Assembly: GCA_914767885.1 (NCBI GenBank)
Contig: CAJZBQ010000063.1
Span: 484,001 to 548,000, forward strand
From: Blepharisma stoltei
Lineage: Eukaryota > Ciliophora > Heterotrichea > Heterotrichida > Blepharismidae
DNA: 64,000 nt
Reading direction: 5' to 3'
The translations under genes were made by a program, and so were the position numbers. The notes beneath the pieces were generated by a model that saw only the letters and a list, made by a program, of their open reading frames with translations, was not told the origin of the DNA and did not search any database. Positions 51,828-62,876 of the stretch are shown one piece after another. Position 1 is the stretch's first letter, and each line of letters begins with the position of its first letter.

Positions 51828-52343
51828 ATGTTATCCTTAAATTTGCCAGAGATTTCAGATGAACAGCTGCAAAAAGGAGTGAAGAACTTGAAACAAATGA
51901 ACTCTTCTGATATACAAAGAATGGCAACTGCTTTAAAAACGATGGACCCAAGAATTGTTGAGGATATATTTAAAAGCCAAGGAGTAATGATGAGCGCAGA
52001 CGATATTATGAAAATGAGTGAAGCACTTACTCCAGACAATATAAAACTTATGACTAAGTCAATTGAAGAACAAAAATCACGAGACAAAGGTGAGAAAAAA
52101 GAAAAAGCTGAACCAATTCAGAAAAATTCCATAAATAATCCTAAAAATAGCAGGCTGTTAAGGGAAGAGCTGGGAAGGTCCAAAGAAGAAATAGACTCAG
52201 TGCTAAGCTTGATGGACAGAATTCTAGAACTTTTCAACATCTTTAAACGCTTTTTCAACATTTTTACAGTTGGGAATAGAAAATACATAACAGGCGCCTT
52301 CTTTGTAGGGCTAATATCTATTTATGCTACCTCATTTTACTAA
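51828..52343 (+). CDS. tail-anchored protein with OEP61/STI1-like helical repeats
   Basis: 171 aa. The first ~80 residues are short helices rich in Met with the pattern MSADDIMKMSEALTPDNIKL and SSDIQRMATALKTMDPRIV, resembling the Met-rich helical region of plant OEP61-type chaperone receptors and STI1 domains. A charged linker follows, then a single hydrophobic C-terminal helix (KYITGAFFVGLISIYATSFY), as in tail-anchored proteins of ER or organelle membranes. No TPR domain is present, so it may only be a partial relative. Starts 32 bp after the preceding stop, same strand. Confidence 0.65.
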   Translation: MLSLNLPEISDEQLQKGVKNLKQMNSSDIQRMATALKTMDPRIVEDIFKSQGVMMSADDIMKMSEALTPDNIKLMTKSIEEQKSRDKGEKKEKAEPIQKNSINNPKNSRLLREELGRSKEEIDSVLSLMDRILELFNIFKRFFNIFTVGNRKYITGAFFVGLISIYATSFY

Positions 52344-52379
52344 ATTTCATTAAATTCATATAAAAAATTCTTGAAAATC

Positions 52380-53882
52380 ATGTCAAGAGATAAAATTGGA
52401 CTTCAAGTTCGAACTGAATTGTTTGACCATGGGATTTTCCCATGCCCTCAGCGTCTAAACCAAAGCTCAATCATAAATTTAGTAAAAACCCTTTATCTCT
52501 CTGCGTCTCACGATGGAAAAATTACAATCTCCCAATGGGCTGAAGCAGCAATTAAGCAGCTTTCTCTATCTCTCCAAGAAGCAGAAGTGTATTTTGAGCT
52601 GTTTCGAAGCTTAGCTTATGAGCGGAAACCTCAGCAGCCAATTATAGACATAAAACCTTTTGCGATATTTTTGATCTTACAGCTATATAGTACCGCAACA
52701 ACCCGAATCAGCTTAGAAAATGCGTCAAGTTTGACGTCAAAATTCAACAGTGACGGTCTCGGCTTATCAGGCTCTGGGACTTTTCCAAATCCAGCATCCC
52801 CACGATCTAAAGCAGTCAGAGGTTTCTTATTTAGCCAGCCAGCTTCAGATTTTCAAATGACCCATCAATTCGTAAAAAGCAACCTTAAATTGCTTATGAA
52901 AGCTATAAGCTCAGATTTACAAGCAATAGAAGTCGCGTTGACTTCCTCTGAATTTAACTCGTTAGGGTTTTTATTTATCCCTATAGCTGGCACCCCTGAA
53001 GTCCCTATAAGCAGAATGGTCCCTTATTATCAAACCAAGCCACAAATGACAAGAGTCCATTCAGATGACCTTTCTGAATGAATAAATAGAAAACTAATTT
53101 GTCCTACCAATGAAATGATTTCAGAAAGACCTGGGGTGTTATTATTGTCTGCTTTAAACAGAAGTGTAGTAATTAAAGGCCAAAATGAATGCCAAGGCAA
53201 AGATATAAGGCTTTTTAACTGTGAGGAAAGCTATGTCTATATAAACACAGCGGTAAAACAAATTTCGCTGATAAATTGTAGAGAGGTGACACTGTTTGTA
53301 ACTGCGGTTTCTAAGGTAGCGACTATGGATAAATGTGAGTTGTGTACAATAGCACTGACTGCGAATATGCTGAGGGTGGGAAATTCGGTGGATTGTACGG
53401 TTTATGTGTATTCGCAGTTTCCGCCTGTTTTGTATGGAGATAATAGAGGGATTACGCTGGGGCCGTTTAATGTGTATTATCCAGAGGTGATGAGAATGAT
53501 GGAAAATGCAGAAATTCCGAATAGTAATATAAACCCTAAGTGTGTTCATAACTGGTCTGCACCGATTGAGATGAATTCAGAGCAGTCTGGGCATTGTTTT
53601 ACACTGCTTCAGCCTAAAGATTTTTTTAAGCTGGTGCTGCCTGGGCAGTTTGGGGCTCAAAATCCTGTGCCTCAGCTAACACCTGAAGAATTTGTTAATG
53701 CGATTAGGATAAGAGAAGAGTACTTCGCAAGTATTCAGGGAGCAATAGCCAAGGCTGGATTAAATGAAGAACAAGAAAGAAGGCTTCATTTAGCAATTCA
53801 AGGATATTTTAGAGAGTGGCTTGTATCTTCAGGAAACGTTAAAGGCCCGTTAGAGTTAGTTAGAATGATTGATCAAGAATAA
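52380..53882 (+). CDS. TBCCD1: TBCC domain-containing protein (TBCCD1-like)
   Basis: 500 aa; one TGA=Trp at about residue 234. The central third has the right-handed beta-helix of the TBCC/CAP-Gly cofactor family: RPGVLLLSALNRSVVIKGQ, KDIRLFNCEESYVYINTAV, QISLINCREVTLFVTAVSKV, ATMDKCELCTIALTANMLRV, GNSVDCTVYVYSQFPPVLYG, then GDNRGITLGPFNVYYPE. N-terminal helical part and C-terminal extension (PLELVRMIDQE) match TBCCD1 layout, a protein involved in basal body/centrosome positioning. The TBCC arginine finger is not evident. Confidence 0.85.
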
Positions 53883-55453
53883 ATTTAATTAAGTATAAAC
53901 TAAATAAAATATTCTGAAGAGCTAAATAAATTTGTTTATTCTGTAAAAAGAGCTTAAAATGTAATTTTTTAACAAAATTTAGAATTTTTCTTTTGAAAGC
54001 AAAGATATAAGTGAAAAAGAGGGAGAAATTCTAGAAATTCTATTTTTTCGAAAATTTTATTTCTTAAGGATAACTTCATAAAAATCTACATCAGCCTTGT
54101 TTTTTATAAATTTTTATTTATTTTTTTATTTAATTTTTGAGAGAGTTTAATAAAAACGAAGACTGTCTTACTTCCATATTTGAGAACCAAAAAGTAGCGT
54201 TGAGGTTTATATCGGCATTATCTACTCAATATTGTGGATAATTGTAAATAGGAATAAAAAATCGTTTAAAATAAAACAAAGGCGAGCTAATGCAAGTCAA
54301 TTATGGATTTATTTATTGAATATTTTTTATTTAAAAATCCTATATGCCTGGATTTATCTAATATTATCTTGAAATAATTATAATAGAAGCTTACTTGTTA
54401 TCTTTATATTACTTAGTCAAGTTTATTTGATTAAAATCATATAGTTTCCTTTTCTTAAATATCAATTTTCCTCTCAAAGAATGGTAAATTAATTAAATAA
54501 TATATGGAAAAAATGACTTCTTAAAGATCTATAAGCAGCAAGCCTATGCGAAAAGTTCACAGAATCGAGGCATTATAAAGAATTTGCATAAATGAAACTT
54601 TCAAGGGACAGAAATTCTGTGTTTTTGAAGAAACAAACCCTCAGGGATGATTTCAGTTGAAAGCTAATATAATATCCTTAGGAAAAGGGATAGCTGCAAG
54701 ACATATATCTTAAAACATTAGTCACCTACAAAAGTCTTTAGTTCAAAAATCAAGCACCCCAAATTTTGCTGAGTTTCAAAGAATATTATAACTTTAATGA
54801 TTTTCTAGATTTTTCCATCTCTGAAGATATCCAAATTCATCTTAAGCCAGAAGAAAATAAGAACGCAGAATACTGGCCTGGCTTAAATACACTATGAGGC
54901 AGTTTAATCTAGAAAACAGAAATGGAAAGCCAGATTTAGACAATCATAAGTTATAAAATTCTTTGATTTTTTGATAGAAGACATTTTGTCTCAAAGTTTG
55001 GTTTTAGGAATGGCAGACTAAGATCAATATAATTGATATGCATAGCTCTTAGCAATGATTCAATATCAACTGTTTAGCTAGCAAAAGACTTAATAGTTGA
55101 ATGCTGAAAACTCTCCTTATTGGACTTTAGTATGGGCAAGTTATAAGCTAATAATTTCTATTTACGGTCCATTAGATTTAAAATATCTTTTGGATGGCCA
55201 TATCAAATAAAACGAAATGCCTTTATATATTTTAATTTATTTTTGCTCTTGTCTGAAATCTTTATATATGGACTTCTTTCTCAAAACGACTTCGATCATG
55301 CTAGAGGTGCTATTTAAGCCATTTGCAGCATTTTGATCTTTTCTAAATACAAAAATAGTTATTTCAACTCCTTTATAAACTCTCTCACTTTTGGTTATTT
55401 TCGGATTATTTGCTCAGAGTATCCAGCCTTCAAAAATAATAAATTTAAACAGA
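53883..55453. other. gene-free stretch with a possible decayed gene (about 54480-55230)
   Basis: AT-rich to ~54470. From there the plus strand shows coding-like pieces in shifting frames, for example NETFKGQKFCVFEETNPQG and SFKEYYNFNDFLDFSISED, broken by many stops. I cannot name the family. It could be a pseudogene or a gene dense in short IESs. Confidence 0.35.
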
Positions 55454-56029
55454 TTAGTTAATATTATTATTCATATACCCACTTTGTGAAAAATTCAGGA
55501 ACATTTGCATTATTTGTTGTTCCCTTTCTCTTGAATTTATTAGGTCCATCATAAGTTTTTGATTTATCTCCATAGCGTCTTTGTACTTTTTTTCTAAAAC
55601 ATTGATAGTACTCTGCATTTGCTCCTGCTGAGATTGTAGCTGAATACATCGATTTAATATGGCCTCGTTTGCGCTTTTAATTGTATTGGCCATTGTTTGT
55701 GAGAGTTCTGAAGTTTTTCTATGTATATGGTCTAGTAAATCTTTTTGCCCCTTCACAAAATTCGGATGACTAAAGATTTGTTGTTCTCCAGAGTCTTTAG
55801 ATTTATGGAAATCATACATGTTTAGTTGTCTTATGAAGCTGGCTAGGTTTTTATGCCTAAAATATAGGGGCAATATTCGCGATGAAAATTCGTTTACATC
55901 TTTAATTACGAAAGAATTCCCATCATCAGTTCAGGATACAACGTCTTGGTAATCTTCATGGCTTACCATATCAAAGGTTTTTGAAAGAAATGAGGTCGGT
56001 CTGATTCTATCTCTCTTGTTTCTAGTCAT
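55454..56029 (-). CDS. HSF: heat shock transcription factor (compact)
   Basis: 191 aa from ATG 56029. The HSF DNA-binding domain occupies about residues 12-100: FLSKTFDMVSHEDYQDVVSW, GNSFVIKDVNEFSSRILPLY, FRHKNLASFIRQLNMYDFHK (recognition helix), HPNFVKGQKDLL. A heptad region with Gln/Leu (about residues 105-175) forms the oligomerisation domain. The protein ends right after it, with no activation domain or HR-C. Trp in VVSWTDDGNSF is TGA. Binds heat-shock elements as a trimer. Its regulator HSBP1 is encoded 4 kb away. Confidence 0.9.
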
Positions 56030-57081
56030 TATTTTTTATTAAGCGGATAGTAAAGTTGAATTTTCCATTATGTTCTAGAATCGAATATGGCAATAGAAAT
56101 GATATTCTATACAGAAAATGGGGAAAAGTAAAGGTCACTGTTTTGTATATATCTTGCTCTTTTAGTGCTTAGTCTTTTAATTACGTTGCTTAAAGGAAAC
56201 TAATATCGTTTAGTAATGTTTTCAGGTAGTCAGATAAATTTAAAATATTTTATTTTTTTTCATAATTTTCTCCTTTTATCTTGATCTTCAAGGGATTTTT
56301 GATTATCAATAGCTTAAAAATAATGCAGGAGCTCAGATCATTCAAGATGCTGCTTAAAATTTCGAAAAATTTCGTTTTATGTTTTTGGCGAATTCAAGCA
56401 ATAAATATCTTAAAAAATGATATGATATGCATTGAAAAAGACTGATAATTGCCTATTTGATCTTTTTCTAGCAGCTACTAGCCAATCCTAGTAGTAAAAT
56501 CTTACTTTAAATCCTAGATCTAAATACATTGAGATATAGCTTAAAACTGAGCCTCAAGTTTTCGTAAAATAAATGTTTGCAGATTCTAAAAAAAATAAGT
56601 TGACTTCCTTATAACTCCTCAGTGCAAAGATCCGTCAATGCATAAGTCATTTATATCATAAGATTTATAGCAATGCCAGCCACGCATTAAATTTCTAATA
56701 ACTGAACTCGAAGAGAAACGATGATTTATATGAGCTATAGAATTGGGCTTGTTTCTTGCTGATATAAAGAGAAATCAATTGTTAAATTTTTTTTTAATAA
56801 AAGGGCTATTTTTCTATTATGGCTTTATCCATTTCTCAAGTATAGCTTTTTATAAATCAGCCAAAATCATTTAATGGTAAATACAATAAGTTTATATTTT
56901 AAAATCCTAAGAAAGTATATATATTTCGCTTATTTACACACGTCAAGATTTTACTCATCTCTATTTAAATCGAAATAAAGATGATTTTCATGATTTTATT
57001 TATTTTTATAAAAAATATACGAAACAAGATCAATTATATTTATAAATCTTTAATTTAAGTATGAAAACTTTTAAAAGAATA
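56030..57081. other. intergenic, AT-rich
   Basis: Upstream region of the HSF gene. No frame with coding character, no known repeat seen. Confidence 0.45.
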
Positions 57082-57516
57082 TTAATTAAGCTGCCAGTTC
57101 AACAAGATTTTTAACAAATCTGCATAAATGCTTCCTGCTTGCTTGTAATCTAAGATAGAATAAGCCTTTGCAAGCTCTGCCTTCTTAGCGTTTATTTTTT
57201 TAATATTCATTCCATATCTAATTGTAGCTTGGGTGAGCCCATCTGATGTGAATAATTTTGCAATTTTTGCTTTAAAGTCTGCCAGGTCACAATTACCGTT
57301 AACTTTTTTAAGATCAAGTACTAATAAAGCGATTTTTATGGTCAGGCTGTTTAAATTTTGATCTCCTTTGATGACACTATTGAGCGAGCTTCCTGCAAGT
57401 GTGAGAGAACTAGGAATTTCGTTGAGGCTACTGACACAGGATGGATTTTTACAAGTTTCTCCAATCCTGGCGAAAAATCCGACTGAAATATCATAAAGTT
57501 TATTGATGTCAATCAA
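57082..57516 (-). CDS. paralogue of the secreted protein upstream, start missing
   Basis: About 145 aa. FFARIGETCKNPSCVSSLNE aligns with FQETDVEIGEDCLNPAYVQK of the gene at 57624, and both have a central Cys (GNCDLADFKAKI / DSCHYHEVVGIF), so they are tandem duplicates, ~107 bp apart. This copy has no in-frame ATG or signal peptide; the frame closes upstream at TAA near 57545. Either its first exon lies behind an unrecognised IES, or it is a truncated copy. Confidence 0.55.
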   Translation of the reverse strand: MIDINKLYDISVGFFARIGETCKNPSCVSSLNEIPSSLTLAGSSLNSVIKGDQNLNSLTIKIALLVLDLKKVNGNCDLADFKAKIAKLFTSDGLTQATIRYGMNIKKINAKKAELAKAYSILDYKQAGSIYADLLKILLNWQLN

Positions 57517-57623
57517 GGCTGGATGAGGATTATATAATTTTAGTTAAATTTGTATAAAATTCGTAAGGAATTATTTTTATTTCTAAAGTCTTTTTCAATA
57601 TAATCTTATAAATAGCATCTCAT

Positions 57624-58088
57624 TTATTTAAAATACCCCAGGATATCTTCAATAAAATATCTCAAGGCCTTCCCAAAATGTTCTCCAGCTTCATGGACAT
57701 TCTTAGCATTCGCCATCTGCATAATATTTGCTTCAATAAACTCAAAATTCGTGTACAGCCTAAACAAAAGAGTCCTCGGGCCTACTTCGCTGATTGTTGA
57801 AAAAATTCCTACAACTTCATGATAATGGCAGCTGTCCAATTCATGCTCAGCCTCTGCCAGAAAAGTTTTTACTATAATTCCTGCTTTCAAGTAGCTTTTA
57901 TGATATAAAGCTTCCACTATTGCCTTTACATTTAAGCTCACTTTTTGGACATAAGCTGGGTTTAAGCAGTCTTCTCCAATTTCTACGTCTGTTTCTTGGA
58001 ATCCTGATAGAAAGCCTTCAAGAAACTCACGCTCGTCTGTGGCTTGGGTTATAAATAATAAGGCGAATATGATCAATGCTTTGTTCAT
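57624..58088 (-). CDS. small secreted helical protein
   Basis: 154 aa, intact. Signal peptide MNKALIIFALLFITQA. The mature protein is all-helical with two cysteines in the pattern GEDCLNPAYV ... ELDSCHYHEV, perhaps one disulfide, and an amphipathic end (EHFGKALRYFIEDILGYFK). No family recognised; family appears at least duplicated here. Its start is 146 bp from the divergent SET-domain gene. Confidence 0.7.
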   Translation of the reverse strand: MNKALIIFALLFITQATDEREFLEGFLSGFQETDVEIGEDCLNPAYVQKVSLNVKAIVEALYHKSYLKAGIIVKTFLAEAEHELDSCHYHEVVGIFSTISEVGPRTLLFRLYTNFEFIEANIMQMANAKNVHEAGEHFGKALRYFIEDILGYFK

Positions 58089-58234
58089 TTTATTAATATT
58101 AAATGAAATTTATTTGTGAAAAATTATGAATAGCATATAGCTTATTTCGCTTTTTTCAGTATTCATATAGTAAATCTGCCTCTGATGGCAGAATTGATAT
58201 TTTAGTAATAGAGATTTTGGAGCAGGATGAAAAA

Positions 58235-59770
58235 ATGAGGTTATTTGTGGATTGAGCGAGGGAAAATGATATTTGGGTAAGTGAGAATATATGATACCCT
58301 GCAAAATTTGGCGGTAAGTATTTGGGCGTCGTTAGTATAGGAAATATCGGGAATAATGAATGCTTGGTGAGAGTGCCAAATGAGACAATTTTATCGGTGA
58401 AATCCTTAGAGATAAATGAAATTTGAAATATTTTTGAAGATCATTATGATTTATTTTCTGGGATTTCACATCTTTATGCAGATTACAAAGAAGTTATTTT
58501 TCTTATATATGAATATTGTAAAGGGGCAAGCTCAAAATGGTATCATTTTTTCAATATTTTGCCTAAAAATCCTGAAATCTTATCTGATTGATCATATGAA
58601 GAACTCTCTGATTTGCATGATAAAATTCTTATTGAAGAAACCATAAATTCCAAGCTTGAAGAAGAAAAAGCCACGAAATTATTGCATGATTTACTACTAA
58701 ACTACCCATCTCAATTTCCTGGAATAACTCTTGATATAATTAAATGATCTCAAAAAATAGTAAACACAAGGGCCTTTGCCCACTGCGGAATTTCATTAAT
58801 CCCATTTGCTGATTTTTTTAATCATGGGGTTTCACATCTTTCTTACTCGAAAGAAAACTCTGAAGATATTCAAAATGATGATAATTCAGATGACTGTGAT
58901 TTTGATAATGATGCAGGAATTGATGAAAATGCTATTTATATGAATTTTACTACTTTATGCAATATGAAATTTGGAAAACAAGAGAATTTTTCAAAAAAAA
59001 TAAAAACGGTTTTTGAGGAATCTAAGCTAATTGATGAAAAGTTTTATAAATTAGGTAGTCAAGAAGAGGACGTTTTGAATGATTTTGGGGATTATTTTGT
59101 AATTAAAACAGGAAAAAATGAAAATCATGGAAATGGAAGCCAACTTTTTATTTCATATGGAGCATATTCTAATAGGATGCTGCTGCAGCAATATGGGTTT
59201 GCAGTTTTAGATAATAAATATAATTATGCTTATGTAAAAATTCCTACTACTGAATTGATTATAGAAAATCAAATTATTGATAATTTTGAAATACCTTGCA
59301 TAGATTTTAAAATAAAACGAAAATCGCTTTGCTTAAAGCTGCTGCGCGTATTGAGAGCATTCGCATGAGATGAAAGCTTAAGCTATACAGCATTTTTATC
59401 GCCTTCTGACTTAAATTTAGAGCTCAGGATTATGCACCATGCACTATTGATTTTAAATAAGCAATTAGCTGATTTCCCAACATCTATTGATGAAGACTAT
59501 GCGCTTTTATCACAGCGCACACATGAAAGACTTGAGTTTTCAGTAATTTTTATGAAGATTATTTATCGAATTGAGATTAAACGCTGCATTTTTTCACAAA
59601 TAAAATATTTTCAAATTTTGACTGAAATTATATCAAGAATGATGCAAGGTGAACTATTTGAATGCTCTGCAAGATTAGTGCCGGGAATAGAGAATGAGAA
59701 TGATTACAAAGGGAATCGAAAAGCAATAAAAACTTATTTAGATTGCCTAAGGATTTTTCATACAATTTAA
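58235..59770 (+). CDS. SET-domain protein methyltransferase (SETD3/Rubisco-LSMT type)
   Basis: About 511 aa from ATG 58235 (MRLFVDWARENDIWVSENIW) to TAA 59768, with several TGA=Trp. Landmarks: split SET domain with RAFAHCGISLIPFADFFNHG (the DxxNH methyl-donor binding motif) and, after a ~60-residue acidic insert, QLFISYGAYSNRMLLQQYGF (the SYGxxSNxxLLxxYGF motif). A helical C-terminal substrate-binding region follows (RIMHHALLILNKQLADFP). Members methylate actin histidine (SETD3) or lysines of plastid and ribosomal proteins. The frame is open to an earlier ATG at 58103, only 14 bp from the divergent gene. Confidence 0.85.
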
Positions 59771-59989
59771 TTTAATATATTAGGTAAATGCTATTAAATA
59801 TAAATTCCCTCACCTCTACAAAATTCTAATTCGCTAAGGATCAATAATATAAGAATTATGCATCATTGAAATAAAAGTATTTATTTCTCCCTTTAAAACC
59901 TTTGAATAATCATAATTCCTACATGTTCAAACAATCTAGCTGCACATAAAATTGATAATAATTTTCAAACAGACTTTATAATAAATAAG

Positions 59990-60205
59990 ATGGCAGACCA
60001 AGAAAACCCATCCCAGCCCGCCGAAGACCTCACAGTCTTTGTTCAAAACTTACTACAGCAAATGCAAGGAAGGTTCCAACAAATGTCAGACGCAATTTTA
60101 AACAGAATTGACGATATGGGAAGCAGAATCGATGAACTAGAAAAATCAATTGGACAGCTTATGGAAGAAGCAGGAGTAGAAGAAGCAAAATCGCCAAATC
60201 GTTAA
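59990..60205 (+). CDS. HSBP1: heat shock factor binding protein 1
   Basis: 71 aa. [20 protein letters not shown] and [20 protein letters not shown] match HSBP1 almost residue for residue, including the final AGVEE. A single continuous heptad coiled coil that forms a trimer/hexamer and binds the oligomerisation domain of HSF, damping its activity. Intact, no intron. The HSF gene is at 55454-56029. Confidence 0.93.
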   Translation: MADQENPSQPAEDLTVFVQNLLQQMQGRFQQMSDAILNRIDDMGSRIDELEKSIGQLMEEAGVEEAKSPNR

Positions 60206-60243
60206 AAAATTATTTAAAGGAATTTATATATATATGTATAATC

Positions 60244-61500
60244 TTACAAATTAAGATTTAAATGAGGGTTAGGGTTTCCTTTCATGATTTCCCGGATCAT
60301 TTGTTCTTTTAATTCTCTGAGCGCTTCCCTCACGTCTTTTACGCATTTTTTTGAAACTTGGGTCAACACAGGTAAAAGTTCGTACAGCGCCGTATCAGAG
60401 ATATTTATTTTTATTTAAATTGCCTTATAGATAAGTCCTAAAATATTTTTTATTTTAATTATATAAAACACTATATCATCAAACCACGATTTTATAAAAA
60501 TTCCATTTTTCGGGTGCAATTGGAAATTTTCAGCAACATTATCGACAATTATTACCCTTGAAATGTCCCTTCCCAGCTTGTCTAAATCTTTTACAAAACT
60601 TTGCCCATGCGCCATTGCATGCTGTCTGTATAATCTATGGTTCACATATTTATGTGGGTCAATTTGGTCAATTACCCAATCTGCGTAATCTTGAAGTCCA
60701 GCAGTAAAAATCACGACTTCATATCATTCGCTGACTCCTTTTAAAAATTCTTCACAGCCTGGCCTCACTAGGACTCTTCCTTCATTATTAGTTTCATAAT
60801 AATGGACTAAAGTTTCATCTAAATCCAGCACTAAAGTATACATCAGTTTTCCAGGAGGTGGAGGAGGAAGAAAAGGAGGGAAAACAGGCGGCAAAGCTTC
60901 AGGAACGTCTTCAGGGACCTCTAGTCTTCGTGCTTGAGATAAAGCATCATAAATTGTAATAAAATTCATTTTATCTATAGATTGCAATATTCCAGATATG
61001 CTGACAGAAATTGCTGTGTGCATCGAATGCTGCTTAAAATGCTTTAAAATCACTTTTAGAAGTGATTGGATTGATTCTGAGTTTTGCAGCAGCAAAACTC
61101 CTGCTTTTGTGACTTTTCTTGCTAAAATTGCATTATTGAAAGCTTTAATAACCTCGGCAGGAAAATCGTGGGATTTTTTGAGCAAAATTTCAAAAATACT
61201 CAAAAGGTTCTGGTGGACAAATAAAAATAAATTTCGGATGTTGGCTAAGGTTTTTCAGGTGTATTGGGAGTAGTGGCTTGCTAAGGCGACTCCACAGAGC
61301 TCAAGAATTAAGGCTTTTCTAATGGATTTTCTTATTTTTTTGTCTTTGAAAAGAGTTTCAACTTCTCATATGTTTGATCTTTTAAAAGTATCCCAGTAAT
61401 TGTCACAGATCTTTGAGATGTCTGTTACACCTCTTTGTAAGGACTCTAGAATTCGCCATAGACTAGTTTCCAACTGTAACACACTGTCATAATTTATACT
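60244..61500 (-). CDS. second FCP1/SCP-type HAD phosphatase with N-terminal helical region
   Basis: About 390 aa. C-terminal half: TLVLDLDETLVHYYETNNEG (nucleophile Asp), LVRPGCEEFLKGVSEWYEVV, VIFTAGLQDYADWVIDQIDP, YRQHAMAHGQSFVKDLDKLG, RVIIVDNVAENFQLHPKNG, SWFDD. A 72-bp IES after SWFDD hides the true end; its removal gives DDISDTALYELLPVLTQV and a helical end at TAA 60244. N-terminal ~200 residues are helical. A poly-Pro run (FPPFLPPPPPGK) precedes the catalytic domain. The start is unclear: the frame opens at TAA ~61508 with no ATG, so a 5' IES or intron is likely. Confidence 0.8.
60404..60475. other. short IES (72 bp), predicted
   Basis: TA 60474-75 to TA 60402-03 removal replaces a hydrophobic tail and TAA with the family-typical helical C-terminus of the phosphatase (SWFDDISDTALYELL). 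Confidence 0.65.
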
Positions 61501-61546
61501 AGTTTAATAAAAATAAAAAATTGTTTATATAAAAAATGCCTAATTC

Positions 61547-61921
61547 TTACTCCCCCCCTCCCTCCGTGAGTGAACAAAACCATTAGAAAAATCCCTATTT
61601 TTTGCCCAAAAAACCACCCTCCGTGAGTGAACAAAAATTTTTTTAATACAAAAATTTTTTTATGGAAAAAATTTTGATATATAAATGATAATTAGTATAA
61701 TGAAATCTAGAGCTAATTCTGTTTAATTTTAAGCGAATTGCGTTTTAAAACATAAATTTTAAATTAAATTAATATTTGCTTTCCAATTTTTGTGAATTAG
61801 GATTTTTTTAAATTTCGAAAAAAAATATTTTTTATAAAATTTATATAAAAAAAAAAAAATTAACCCCCCTCCGTGAGTGAACAAAATTTTTTTGTTCACT
61901 CACGGAGGGGGGGGGGAGTTA
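61547..61921 (-). mobile_element. full-length MITE (reverse), 5' of the phosphatase gene
   Basis: 369-bp copy (61550-61918) with TTA at both ends. A sub-variant: its arms read GTGAGTGAAC rather than GTGAGCGAAC, shared only with the copy at 62880. Lies about 40 bp upstream of the open frame of the phosphatase gene. Confidence 0.93.
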
Positions 61922-61968
61922 GTATAAAAAATAAATATTACCTGGAAATTATGGCTTATTCTAATTAT

Positions 61969-62280
61969 TTATGATAGGTTTCTATATGGTTTTTCACTAG
62001 TCTTGATTACCTCGCTTATAATGAATTTTTTTCTAATTGGCGCTTTTGACACAGGCTCATCAATTAAAGAAGTGTTTGGGGTCGGTAGCGGTTGTGTCCT
62101 TGCTTTGCTGTTTATCATCACAGATCCTTGAGGTTTGATCTTTTTTGGCTTCAAGCTAGTTAGCGAGTTTCTTGATCTAATCAGCGGAGTATTTGCACGT
62201 TTTAAGGAAGGGAGTTTATTATTAGGTGTCGATAATCTGGCCTTTTTAGCTATGCTGCTGTCTTTAAGGGCAGGTTTCAT
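61969..62280 (-). CDS. small basic protein, hypothetical
   Basis: 103 aa, strongly basic and Ser/Pro/Thr-rich (KKARLSTPNNKLPSLKRANT, RSRNSLTSLKPKKIKPQGS), no hydrophobic segment. Likely disordered and nucleic-acid or microtubule associated; no family. ATG 62280. Confidence 0.55.
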   Translation of the reverse strand: MKPALKDSSIAKKARLSTPNNKLPSLKRANTPLIRSRNSLTSLKPKKIKPQGSVMINSKARTQPLPTPNTSLIDEPVSKAPIRKKFIISEVIKTSEKPYRNLS

Positions 62281-62477
62281 TTAAGATTTTATGGGTATAA
62301 GAAATGTGCAATTTTAAATATGCAAAAGTAGGTTCAGGCTTATTGAGATATTTTTTATATTTCAATTGATTTCTATTAGAAAAGAATTTTTTAATAAAAT
62401 TCTGGGTATGGAAAAGACTATAGCAAATTTCTTGCATTTTTTAAAGATGTAATTGCTTATGACTTAAAGGATGTAAA

Positions 62478-62735
62478 TTATGAGATTATTCTCTCTTCTA
62501 TCTCATTCACTCGCCTCTTGCCGACTTCTTCGTCATCGTCACTTATAGAAATAGCATCAAGTTTTCCTAATGTAGCAACCATAGTTTGAAATTCTGGGCT
62601 TTTTATTAGAAATGTGGATGGATTGACTGTGCTTTGCAGTCTATAGCTGAGGTTTGAGAATTGCATGTTTGGCGCAGGTGCTCTCATTTTAGTTAAAGCC
62701 CTTGAGAAATGTTTTGCATATGCGAACAACCCCAT
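62478..62735 (-). CDS. small protein with mitochondrial-type N-terminus
   Basis: 85 aa. Starts MGLFAYAKHFSRALTKMRAP, nearly the same first eight residues as the RRM protein at 14583-15491 (MVLFTYAKQLGRA), followed by a basic amphipathic stretch and SYRLQSTVNP that looks like a presequence cleavage region. The rest is short and acidic (SISDDDEEVGKRRVNEIEER). Function unknown. Confidence 0.6.
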   Translation of the reverse strand: MGLFAYAKHFSRALTKMRAPAPNMQFSNLSYRLQSTVNPSTFLIKSPEFQTMVATLGKLDAISISDDDEEVGKRRVNEIEERIIS

Positions 62736-62876
62736 ATTTTATAATTAAACTTCATAAAATTGGCTTTTATGATATTTCTTAATGCTTTCTATTATATGTG
62801 CTTCTTTAATTTGCAACATTAAAATTTAATTTAAAAAATTATGAGACTATTCTTCAATTAATATTGAAAAAGAACC

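Noticed and set aside
58103-58234. Earlier start of the SET-domain gene at 58103
   Set aside because: The frame is open, but that ATG would lie 14 bp from the divergent gene's ATG, leaving no promoter; the ATG at 58235 begins the family-like segment.
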